NCBI GenBank assembly: GCA_025769875.1
Contig: JAGFNK010000070.1
Coordinates: forward strand, 93,712 to 157,711
Reading direction: 5' to 3'
Length of the DNA stretch: 64,000 nucleotides
Source: Russula earlei
Lineage: Eukaryota > Basidiomycota > Agaricomycetes > Russulales > Russulaceae
Shown here: positions 25,190-35,481 of the stretch, piece by piece
How positions within the stretch are numbered: the stretch's first letter is position 1
Layout of the letters: each line of letters starts with the position of its first letter
Program-made: the position numbers and the translations under genes
The notes under the pieces: model-generated
Seen by the model: the letters and a program-made list of their open reading frames with translations, nothing else
Told to the model about the DNA's origin: nothing
Database searches by the model: none

Positions 25190-25703
25190 GAAGACAACCT
25201 GTGGGGGTTCTGTCACCTTTTTGTAGTGGTATGAGTTTCGTGGGTATGTGAGTGAAGCGAGGACGATACTAGCAGGCGTTAAAGTAGCCGGCCGTAATGT
25301 TCACGGTCGTGGCGAAGCGAGAAAAAAAAAACACTTTTTCTCATTTCTCACGGCCGCTTTCCCAGCTTCCACTTGAACATCAGTGCATCAGTGAGGGATA
25401 CAATTGTACAGACCCATCCACCGGCCTTGCATATCCTACTAATTGTTGTCAAGTGTCACCCGATATGGCGTCCCATCACGGCCACTGTGCCTCCTGCGGG
25501 CCCTACGATGAGATGAGAGCGCATCGACGCGGAGGTCCCTTTATGCACTGAGCACTAGGGTGTTGTTGTCTTTATCTTCGCATCTTGGATAGTGACGTAA
25601 AGCAGATTTTTGGATCACAGACTAGGAGGCTGACTGGACCGCTTTCTAACAGCCTTGGCTGTTTCACCTCTAAAATGCGTCAGCTGTGCTCCTTTTCGAC
25701 TAC
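25190..25703. promoter_or_regulatory. Divergent intergenic region between the RGG-protein and BTB genes
   Basis: The two genes are transcribed away from each other, so these roughly 510 bases probably hold both promoters. A small open frame (25297-25551, plus strand; its last ATG at 25464 gives MASHHGHCASCGPYDEM) lies inside. I do not consider it a supported gene; an upstream ORF is possible. Confidence 0.4.
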
Positions 25704-26975
25704 ATGTCTCCCATACAATTTCCAGAGCATCATTCGACCGCTTCCGGGAACTTAGATAGTCCGCTCAGTTCGAATGGACATCATGCTGGTTCACCACAGT
25801 TGATGGACGTCTCTCCCGATATTCGTATTACGCGACCGGGGACACCACGTCCTCCGGCTATTTTCAGCTCAGACATGCAGCGTCGTCCAAGCCTCAGTTT
25901 CGAAGACGGAAATGTTGCCATTCTGGCCGGGAATTCGTATTTTCTCGTTCACCGGGGTTTTCTCTCTCGCCAATCTGAGTACCTGGCAGAACTGACCAAA
26001 GACAACAACGATTGCCCAACTATGACACTCGAAGGCCGTCCAGTCGTGCATCTACATGACTCCCCTGATGACATCTCATTGCTACTTCATTCGATGTACG
26101 ATGGCTTGTGAGTTCACATGCTGTGCTATATATATCTGAGTTGCTATGAACTTATATAGCGTCTCGAGGTCATCATTAATGGCCCTCGAAAGCAATTTAC
26201 GCATCGCCTCCATTCTACTGCGTTTGTCAGCCAAGTATGTGATGGACCATCTGTTCAATGACACCCTGGCCATCCTCAATAAGGCCTGGCCAACAACTTT
26301 GACTCAATGGACCCGCCGAGAACGCCAACTACCCAGAGTCAATAGCGAAGCGGCCCGGGCGACGTCTCTGCCTCACCCAATGTAATCGTTTTTTCGGCTC
26401 AATCAATTGGGTCTGACAGGCTCTGTAGTGCGATCGTGAACTTGGCACGAGAAATAGACGCCGCAGAGCTAATTCCAGCGGCTTTTTACGATTTGTGCCG
26501 CCTTCTTCCGAGCGTGATAGCGACAGGCTACACAGATCCTTTCGACTTGACGTGCCATCGACTCACGTCCAGTGATCTCGTTCTTCTGCTTCAGGGTCGC
26601 GAGGCGGCTTCACGCTTCTTCTCCACATTTGTCGTGAATGAGCTAGAGAACCGAAGAGCCTCCGAGGCGTGCTTCAATCGACGGCAACAAGACCCTGCGC
26701 GGCGTCGCTTATGCACTGGAGCATTCCAAATGATTACATTCGAGCTTTTGCAAGACGTCAACGGGCTCATTACGGGGCGCACCGCCGACCCGTTGTTCAT
26801 CATGCAAGAAGTCCTCAACTTACAGGCTGACCCTGGCACACCAGAAGCGAGAAACATGTTCCGGGCCTGTGACTGTTGTCGACAAGAACTGGCCATATCC
26901 GTGCATGCTGCGAGGAACAAGTTTTGGGATAGCCTGCCTGAGTGGTTTGGTATTGAAGTAACGAACTGGGGTTAG
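25704..26975 (+). CDS. BTB/POZ domain protein
   Basis: Three exons (25704-26107, 26160-26381, 26429-26975) splice with correct phases. After a disordered N-terminus (about 65 residues) comes a BTB fold: LSFEDGNVAILAGNSYFLVHR, FLSRQSEYLAELTK, VVHLHDSPDDISLLLHSMYDG. A BACK-like helical region follows (LESNLRIASILLRLSAKYVMD, AIVNLAREIDAAELIPAAFY). The C-terminal half carries a Cys pattern (FRACDCCRQELA) and ends in WFGIEVTNWG. This is the common Agaricomycete family of BTB proteins of unknown partner, sometimes Cul3 adaptors. The stop is only 70 bp from the next ATG on the same strand. Confidence 0.8.
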
Positions 26976-27045
26976 CCTAGATTGAATTGTCACGTGGTCG
27001 ATAATATGCTCGCGACGCGTTTGAGTGAATTTGACTTGAGTGGTA

Positions 27046-30000
27046 ATGAACATGGACTTGGCTCTCCCTCCTCTTGCACCCATCGATGATGATCTCGGCC
27101 AGAATAAAAATGGTCTTCCGCAGTTCTTTCCACGCTTTTTTATTCCACGCTTGCAGGACAAGCCTCAAGATCCAATCATGGACGCTCTTCGATTCGAACG
27201 GAAATCTGGGTCATCCCGGCCTGAAACCCCTCCCGAGCTTTTAAATATGGCGGAAATGAAAGTGCAAGGATTGTCCCAGGAGGAAAAGTGCACTTCCTTC
27301 TGGGAACATGCTGTGAAGAAAGAGGTTCGGGTTCAGGTGAGTTGACTTTCTCACAGGGTTCCTGTTCCTAACAAAGCGGTCAGAGTCAAATCAGGTCATG
27401 GGACTCATCACGGCCATCATTCTCTCGAATCGCTTCGCCAGGTCCTTTTTTATCTGAGCAGTCAAGTGGCACTTTTGCGGCGGCTCGCCACTTGTACGTT
27501 GCGACAGACGTATCTGGGGTCTACTCACTTACTCCCTTTCGCCAAAGCGTTAGCCCCCGACTTCAAGATCCAGCTTGGCACGTATCACATGTCGGTCTGA
27601 GGGAGCTTTTCGTTTCCATCCAGAATATTCTTGTCGGAAACTCCTCGTCCTTGTATCGGTGGGATGTGCCCTCGGAGACCTTTCTTCTTCCTCCTGCCAC
27701 CGATGGGAAGAGGGTGTTCATCGTGGTAGATGGGAAGGATGATGCACTCATGCAGAGGTATATCTGACCGACTACCTTCTCAGGCTGCTTCTCTTCACTT
27801 CACTTTTAGCTTCCTAAAACGTTTCCTGGTAATTGGCAGCCTATTGCGCCGACTAGACATGTTCGTGAATGGCCTGCGTCGCCGGTAAGCTATTACTGAA
27901 TATCCGCTAGCTGTCAGAGCTGACTTTCGCTTTTCTCAGCTCCAGGACAGAATGTCAATCAGTCCACAGTTTCGCGCACGCGTTGACAACGTGCATTGAG
28001 AATATTCGGCTACAGCTGTCGAAGTTTCCGGACTACAACTCCACGCAGATACCCCTTGGTCCCTCTGCCTTGTTTCTGAACCACGATGAATTCGAAGACG
28101 TGTTGGTGGCCATCGCTTCTCTTTGCGGAAGGGTCGGTCTGCTACCTCTGGTTTATTGAGGAAGAACTGATCTCAGTTACTTTTCTAGTCTCTGGACTTG
28201 GGTCCATCGGAATACCCACCCTTCTTGTCGCAACCTGAGCTGCTCTTATCCAGCATCTATACCCACCTACAACACCACTTTGAGAAAGATTCGATGCTTA
28301 GAACTCGGGCAATGCTAGCATACATCTTCACCGTTACTTCGGATGATTATTTTCAGACCCTAGGTTTATCGATTGGATACTATGGAGCATTCCCAGCCGG
28401 TCAACCCAAGACTTCCTTCAACTCATCCGGCTTCGATCTCGGTGAGGGTGAGCAGGAGGACAACGAGTCTATTTCAAATAGCAGTGTTGACGAGTTTCCC
28501 GGTTTTCATATCGTCGGATGCGATCGAGATACTCATGCGAGCGAGAAAATCTTTAAAGTTCCTGAGCACAGCGCAACCGGATCACCCTCTCTTGCAGCAC
28601 TCATCTTCCCGCCGAAAAATCTCGTGGTTCTGGACCAGTGAAAAGGTCTCCGCCGTCTGGGATAGTAAGGATGATCTAGTCGGCTTATCAGAGACAATAG
28701 AGAGCGAGCCGGTATCAGCAATGAGCCCCATTCCATCCCTGGATAGTGGAATTTTAGAGCAGTTTAAAGTATTTAGCTGTGAACCTGGCGCTCACCTTGG
28801 CCCCTCTGCTCGAGGAGCCGAGTCCACATTACAGTCCTTCCTAGTGGACTTCCCACCGTATCTCCCACCCTTGACACCGACCCTATCGCTCCTCTCCGAC
28901 CTTGTATTGTCACCCCTCATCGCGCACGGCACCTTCATCTCCGGTGCGCTAATTTCTTTGTTACTCTCCCCGAGGTCACACCTCCATATACACTCCCACC
29001 TTGTCCTCCTGCGATCTTACCTGTTCCTCACCCTTCCTGCATTCACCATGCGTCTGCAAGCTGCTCTATTCTCGGACTCAGATGACTGGAATTTTGAGGG
29101 CAGCACTATGCGCGCAATGGCAAAGTCCACACGCAAGAGCGCCGTCTCCGGAGGATCAGGTGCTAAGTGGGCGGTTGGCTTAGGACTTGGACTTGCGGAA
29201 AGAGACTCCTGGCCCCCAGGCGGATCTGACTTGAGCTATTACTTGCGGACCGTGATTGTGGATTCACTCGAGTCACTTATCAAACTGACCGGTGGAGAAC
29301 TCCTCGAAGAATTTGAGGGGAGACGTCGAATATTCATGGAAGGCGAGTACAGGCTTGGGTTCGCTATCCGCGATCTTCCAGCTGGATCCGGCCGTGAGCG
29401 ATGGCTCAACGCTTCTTGTGGGTACACTGCTCTCGTTCTAGGGGTATTTTGAACACTGATGCATCGAAACTAGCGATAGAGTGTGTATAAAAACACCATT
29501 TTCCAAGTCTCTAACTGACATACTCTCGAGGGCTCTCGATTTCCTCCTCATGGACTACAAGCCTCCACCTCCACTTGATGTCGTGATCACGCCCGGTGTA
29601 CTTTCGAAATATCAACGCATATTCTCCTTCATCCTGCGCCTTCTCCGAGGTGAGACCGATTCCTCCAATTGTACAATTCACGTGTATAACGATCTGTAGT
29701 ACAAAACGCTCTTGCTGCTCTGTTCCGCATGTCTCGCGAATCGCCACTCTTCCCCACCCTCACGTCTGCCAACGACGCTACTGCTGCGGTTCCGATTCTC
29801 GGCGCAGTCGTTCATATCTACGATCACGTCACACGTTCCCGACGTTGCCGTTCGCGGCAACGTGGATCCATTCCTGGCGCGCCTTACCCCAGGCACGTTC
29901 ACGGACGTGTTCGAACTGGCAGACGCACATTCGGACATGATGGACGACGTGTTGAGCGCGTGCCTGTTGCGTTCCAGCCAGCGGACGGCGGGCGACGCCC

Positions 30001-30386
30001 TGCGAGGTTGCATGGAAATCGCGCTCGAGTTGTGCGTTCTCGCAGGGGAAAGGCGGCGCGGGCGGATAGAGGAGTATGCCGCGGTGCCTTTGCTCGAGAC
30101 CCTCCACGCGTCTTTCGTCGAGAGGATGAACATCCTGGTGAGCAAATCTCGCCGTATGGTGCGGTTCAGATATGTGACGTCTCGGCCGTAGATAAAAACA
30201 TTGCGCGAACAGGTCGAGAAGGAGTCGGCGTCTTCTCACATCTCCTTAGAGCGTTCGCACTTGGTAGCAGAGGGGCTGAGGGGTCCAAAGGCGACGGGCG
30301 GCGCTGGAAGTCTGCATCATCTCCTCATCAGACTCGACATTGGCCTGGACGAAAGGACACCTTCGAGCGCACTTCATACGACTTGA
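27046..30386 (+). CDS. Gamma-tubulin complex component, GCP6-type (Spc97/Spc98 family)
   Basis: The start ATG at 27046 gives MNMDLALPPLAPIDDDLG. The GCP N-terminal half is recognisable in HLYVATDVSGVYSLTPF, the helical stretch around SFAHALTTCIENIRLQLS and PELLLSSIYTHLQHHF. The strongest block is FPVFISSDAIEILMRARKSL followed by KFLSTAQPDHPLL, the motif typical of GCP6/Alp16-like proteins. The GRIP2 half follows: VDSLESLIKLTGGELLEEF, ALDFLLMDYKPPPPLDVVIT, LSKYQRIFSFILRLLR, then VFELADAHSDMMDDVLSACL. A frame change near 28.45 kb is explained by a 43-nt intron (28442-28484). The last exon starts at 30192 and ends at 30386. The product should belong to the gamma-tubulin ring complex at the spindle pole body. 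GCP6 over GCP4/5 is inferred from the one strong motif. Confidence 0.8.
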
Positions 30387-30733
30387 CGATGACGACAAAC
30401 AAATATATATCATCGGGATTGGAGGACATATCTAGAGAGCCACACAACGACTACACATAGCTTGTGGAGGGAGGTGTAGTTCATATGTACAGTACTTGTT
30501 AACTGAAGCATAAAATGATAGCGTGTTAAAGTAATTTTGTACAATGCAAATGCGAGCGTGATGAATGCATAGTATGGGTGGATCCCAAGTGAACATGAAG
30601 ATGGGCATGCGACATGAATGTGAAAACAAAATGGGCAGATTGAAGCAAGTGAGAGAAGAAGACGACAATAGAAAAGAGATGCATAAATAAGACGACTCCT
30701 TTTCTTTGTTTTGCAAAGAGGGTTTTTGTTCGT
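30387..30733. other. Convergent 3' region between the GCP6-type gene and CDC6
   Basis: The two stops face each other across about 350 bp of A/T-richer sequence. No gene is visible. It should contain both polyadenylation regions. Confidence 0.5.
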
Positions 30734-32806
30734 TCAATCTTTCGTCGCGTCGTCAAAGCCAATGTCGGTCTGGGCGCCAGGTCGTTGGGCGCGAGCCTCC
30801 TTGCGGATCCGAGCAAGCTCTCGCTTCCAGATGCCTTCGACCTCTTCTTCACAAATATCCTTCGCCTCCGCGCCGATACCAAGTCCACGGAGAACCTCGT
30901 CTAGCCTGACACCTTCCATAAGGGCCACACTGCGATCCTGCTGGGCGCCGGCGAGACTTTTCGCACCCCGACCAGAGAAGGAAGTCGTCCGCGCGACTTT
31001 GCGACCGGTCAACAAGGCGGATAGCGTTATGAGCCCAATGGTCTCCAATACGCCTGCCAGGTCACCAAACTCGCTGCGCGACACGGGTGTGAAAGCATCC
31101 GACCCGTGGCGCGTGAGCATGGCGACATAGAAAACGTGTAATTGTGACACCTGGATTCCTGCTTGGGTCGGGGGAAGAGTCGGTGACGAATTTGAGCGTT
31201 TTACCGGCGACCATGGAGGGCATCCTTGCGCAGGCGTGAGAAGCGGAAGCGACGCTTCCGTGCGACGGCAGGCCACGACAAGCGCAAGCAAAGCGAGCCG
31301 CGCGTGTAGGCCGAGATTCCGTACTTTGATGACAGTCTCGCTGTTAGTCGAACTTTTGACTGGTAGTGTAGACGGCGTGACCGTTGCAAGCCTTGAATGC
31401 CGGAGCATATGCATTGAGAGCAGCGAGAATATGAGATGGGGTCACAGGGGGCGTATCCTTGTCACTGGCTGGAGGTTGCGTGACAGCAAGGTCAATTGCA
31501 CGGCGTAAAACCTCAAACAGGCAGCGAACATCTCCCGTCTGCGCTGCAATTTTCCTGGAAAGAAGTGTAAGGGTCGACAGGGGAAGGAATCGTTGGACTG
31601 TGGCCTCGGTGCTCGGGCTGTCAAGTGAGGTAAGTGGTTTGAGACGCGAATGAAGGATGGAAAGGAGTTGTTCGTGATCATAAGGCGTGAAATGAACTGT
31701 GGAAACACCTATTACACTATCAAGGGAGAGTGTGGATGCAGAGGATGTAAGTGTGTGGGTGTTGGCGATGCCAATTATACGCAGAGTCGAGGAGTGTTTG
31801 TGTGCAAGGGTAAAAAGAGACGCAAGTGTCTGTGATGAGACAGCCACATGGTCGACCTCATCAAGAACAAGAATACTGCCAGGAGCACGTGAGCCGAGGC
31901 TAATATGACATCTTGCAGGGACTGACCATTTAGAAGTTCTGCTGGAAAGCAATTTTTCGACGATCTCGTAATGTCGAGTCTTGCCTCTTCGTTTATCGAG
32001 GGGTCCCAGTTCCTCGACTAGCCGCTCCCACACGGCTTCGAGGCCATTGAGTGCCATGCAGTTGAGAAGTACGAGGTTGACATTATTCTTGAGGAGTTCG
32101 ACCTCGAAGGTTGCCAATATGGAGTTTACAAGAGCAGTCTTACCACAGCCAGGGGAGCCGGAAATATACAAGACCGGTCTCGTTACGTCAGAGACAGGTC
32201 CAGAGTTGAAGAATTCGGTGATGAAATTTCTAATGACTTGCTCCTCGTGAATACGACCAGCGATCTCATGGGAGGTGTTACATGTCGCACGGAGGAGGGC
32301 ACGGGTCCGGATATGTAGAGGTAAGGATGTGGAGGGGGTTTGTGGAGGTGTCTGTAATCCTAAGTATGGCATCGACGTTGCCAACGTGTCCGGTGGTGCA
32401 ATGTTCGACGTCGATGCATGACGTCGAAGAGCTGATCAAGTTCGTGAAATTAGAGGACATGTATAGAAAGCAATAAAAATTACATACTCGTTCTAGGCCG
32501 TGTCGGTGTGATAAACTCTGTACTGGACCGCCTAAGACCCCGAGAAGGCTCGTCAGGAGGGTCAACAAGAGATGGAGGTATATTCTCCTTGTTTCCATGA
32601 CGGTCTGAAGTGATTAGCGATGTGCGAGGACGTTTAGCACAGGGGCTCAAGTCGATGACGGATACATCGTCATTGTCGTCAAGGAGGTCACGAGAAAGAG
32701 ACTTGATACTTGCAGGAGACGGTGCGACATCAACGCGAGACGGATGAGAACGCTTTCCAAGAACTGAAGTCCTCGACGAGCGACGCTGCAAGGCAGAAGA
32801 GGACAT
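30734..32806 (-). CDS. CDC6: Replication licensing ATPase Cdc6
   Basis: This AAA+ ATPase of the Orc1/Cdc6 family loads MCM helicase at origins with ORC and Cdt1. Exon 1 starts at 32806 (MSSSALQRRSSRTSVLGKRS). Its disordered tail carries CDK-type sites (LSPCAKR, ITPTRPR) and a KEN box (GNKENIPP). The ATPase core has REEQ-like HEEQVIRNFI, Walker A GSPGCGKTALVNS, Walker B ILVLDEVDHV, sensor-1 GIANTH, and a sensor-2 region at AAQTGDVRCLFEVLRRAID. The winged-helix C-terminus contains VIKVRNLGLHARLALLALV and QLHVFYVAMLTRHG. It ends at 30734. At least two introns separate the parts (between 32.49 and 32.38 kb and near 31.34 kb). The CDK sites and KEN box suggest cell-cycle-limited stability, which fits the family. 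Confidence 0.92.
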
Positions 32807-32999
32807 CTGAAGTCAGAGTGAGCCTGAAGAGAGAGCGTTGCGCCCAAATTTGCGCATTTTACCCTCGGGACCCATTCAAACTCAGCGTGCCGCAAACTAA
32901 TCAATTAATCGAGTCGCGTCACCCGTCGCGTCGCGTCGCGCCAATCACGTGTATTAATCGCGTCGCGGTCGTTTGTGTAATCCTGCTTACTGCATATTC
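32807..32999 (-). promoter_or_regulatory. CDC6 upstream region with CG-rich repeats
   Basis: Only 193 bp separate the CDC6 start from the SPO11 stop, so the CDC6 promoter must lie here or reach into SPO11. Around 32919-32972 there is a cluster of repeated gtcgcg units, an adjacent ccaat (plus strand) and a palindromic cacgtg. These resemble G1/S (MBF/E2F-like) and CCAAT-type sites. The exact ACGCGT core is not present here. Confidence 0.4.
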
Positions 33000-35120
33000 T
33001 CACCACTCTGCAAGGGCAACTCTGCGCTCCCCAATCCTGCCCGCCAAGTACAATGCTAACGGGTGAGGCTCGTCTGTCCTACGCGGCACGTTAGACAAGA
33101 TCTCTGTCTCCGCCTTGCGTCGTATGAACAGCATGTGCACCAACTCCCGCTTCCAACGTGCAGGGAGCTCACGACGCAACATCGAGTGCGCCTGGATCCA
33201 CAATCTGTTATTAACTCGCGTAATACTTAGCCGGAACGAACCTTCTTCTCGTCTGCGTGTGAGATCGGTATCAAGGCGTCTTTGCCGATTCCGAACCTAT
33301 TTCCCAGTCAGTCAATGTACGGAAATTGGCAAGACCGAGTAACTTGCGATGCCAGTTCACTCGTCCAGATCCCAATACATTCAACACGTGGGACCGCAAG
33401 TTTGTCTGCTTCGTGTCGGAGTGCTAAACTCCCAAACTTATAGACAGACACGATGTCTAGGCCGTACGCATCTCCATCCACAAGCGCAACGACCGGAACG
33501 CTGGCGAAGAACCTCATTTTCAGCTAGAAGAGCTCTATGGCGTGATAAGGTATACGTGTACGGAAGGTTTTCTGACAGCATTTTGACCAATTGCCGTGTA
33601 GCGAGGTCAGGATACCCTTTTCCCTGCGCTCCAGGAGTTAGCGGAGAGAACGATATGGGGAATGCACAATACGGTTATCATGATTCCAATTCCCAGTCGC
33701 CAAAATGGGTGCCGCGTGAAGCACAATTGACGAAGGGTTTGAAATACAGCCTAGTCACGGATAAAGTTTTCGTAAATTGGGAAGGAACGCAAATTTTGTA
33801 CCTCTTTCTCAACGATGAGTACCCAGTTGACGCTATTGGGAACCTCAAGAGACAATATGTCCTCCGCAGCGGGAATAAGTGTTCCCTTTCCATAGTGAGG
33901 GGGGGTGATTATACGAGGTAGGCAAAACGTGAGATTTTACCTCTGACTCTGTTATGTGAATAACATTGCCGCTGACAGTGTGGATAGACAATCCAGATCC
34001 GCATATTAGACCTTTCGGTGAGGCACGCTTCAAGCAGGAGATTGGGTTAACAACTTTGACTGCGATAAGGAACAGGCTTGGTTTACGACGTTCAAGTAGG
34101 CCCTTCCAGTGTCGATAGTGGCCGCAAGATCATCGACAAGCTAGCAAGGTTAAAGTTGATGCTCTTATGTGATAATATCAAGGTTGAGAGTAAATGACAA
34201 ACTTTGTCCACGACTCTTTGTTTCTTAAATAGCGGGACGTCCCTATAGAAAATGTCTCTGGAGACAAGTCAGCGTTAGGTTCAAGCCAACCCGTAAATAT
34301 ATATACCTCTTTGTTGCCGGGAGCCCATCCAGTATGGCCTCGTGAGCCAAATCTGCGACACGAAAGAATCGCGCTGATCAATGAGTTTGGGGTTTGCGCG
34401 AATCGTTAGCACTCGCTACCAAAGGGTATAATGCTTGCACCCATTCCCCTCGGGAAAACCTGTGCACGGGTGCTAAAAGACCTTTGGCCATGAGACATTA
34501 GAAGGACATGTGGTACACAAGCATACCCATCATTAGACACTTTCGCTCGATCGGCCAATCTAAGCTCAAGTTTCCTAGCAGCTCTGGTCTTTTTTAATAA
34601 CGCTTGCTCGATCTCTCGTTCAGTGGAAGGAATGGCGGTAGCGACCTGTTCTAAAAAATCCGTCACAATTGCCTCGATGCGCTGAGCTGATGGGGCCCTT
34701 CGTAGCAGTCAGTAAATGTATGCGCCAAAATAAGCCAGTAAACAAAGCATGCCTAGTATCTTGCCTATTGAATGATGTATGCGGTATGACACCCTTGTCA
34801 AGAAGCTCTCTGACGTGAATTTGCGTCGAGGTCGATGATTCCCATGTGCACTGGTCGTCATGTCGATAAACCGTGTCCATTTCACAGCATCCGTCATCCA
34901 TAATTGCTCGTTTCGAACGGTCTTCTAATTCGCCTGGCGCAAGACTTGGAAGTGAGCATGAGTGAAAGCTGGGGTCCCCAGAGCAGGAATCAAAGTCGCC
35001 CTCCTCGGCAAGCAAATCGTCAAAGTCATCGTCCATCATCTCAGATGACCAACCAGACTTTGCTTTGCGAGGGGACAAGTGAAGAGGGATTTTATCCGCA
35101 CAAGGATTGCATTCGCTCAC
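33000..35120 (-). CDS. SPO11: Meiotic recombination protein Spo11 (topoisomerase VI A-like)
   Basis: This is the meiotic double-strand-break transesterase. The catalytic region reads RDIFYRDVPLFKKQRVVDK (minus strand about 34240-34185), in which Y is the expected active tyrosine. Downstream blocks are KGLICGSGLSIHTVSGNVI, VNWVLIVEKE (first Toprim acidic residue), FQTLRQLCFTRHPFW, KGYPDLATRQLVKMLSENLP, and the Toprim metal motif VVALVDGDAYGLDIVSVYKF with the LAVPRVECIGIW continuation. The C-terminal exon contains RRELPARWKRELVHMLFIRR and stops at 33000. The 5' exon region has EAIVTDFLEQVATAIPS and EREIEQALLKKTRAARKLEL. I took the ATG at 35118-35120; MMDDDFDDLL about 27 residues later is an alternative. 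The gene has many small introns. All catalytic signatures are intact, so it looks functional. Confidence 0.9.
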
Positions 35121-35481
35121 CTAAATGGTCATGTCGATAAATTTGGCACTAAGACTTCCCATTTAGGTTGATAAACCCGACCATGAGCCATGCGACACAA
35201 AAGGCAGCAGGGGCGTAGGACAGAACATCTAAATCAACTTGATGTCATGTCTGACGTTGGTAGTGGGATGACTGAGATGTCAGACGCAGACGGTGCTCAT
35301 TAATTTCGAGCGCGACGCGTTTGTTTGGCTCCCTTGTTTGTCACGGGCGACTGTGGTCAACAGACGTTCTCGATTCCCATTCGTTTGGTGACGAGCAATC
35401 ACACACCTGCTTGCTCCAGCAAGGCTTCACCATCTTCTTGCTCTTCTTGTCACGATTCTTCTTTCTTGATACGCGTCAACC
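35121..35481. promoter_or_regulatory. Shared SPO11/DBF4 promoter with two ACGCGT boxes
   Basis: SPO11 and DBF4 diverge from this 361-bp interval. Perfect ACGCGT palindromes (the MluI cell-cycle box bound by MBF in yeasts) occur at 35315-35320, in gcgacgcgtttg, and at 35471-35476, 5 nt before the DBF4 ATG. G1/S control of DBF4 is known in yeasts. Its use here is inferred. Confidence 0.55.

Noticed and set aside
25297..25551. Small plus-strand ORF with a His/Cys-rich end (MASHHGHCASCGPYDEM)
   Set aside because: It is short, lies in a divergent promoter region, has no recognised family and its upper half looks like untranslated sequence. An upstream ORF is possible but unsupported.
28420..28500. 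Apparent frameshift in the GCP6-type gene
   Set aside because: A 43-nt GT-AG intron (28442-28484) restores the conserved FPVFISSDAIEIL segment, so the gene is not broken.
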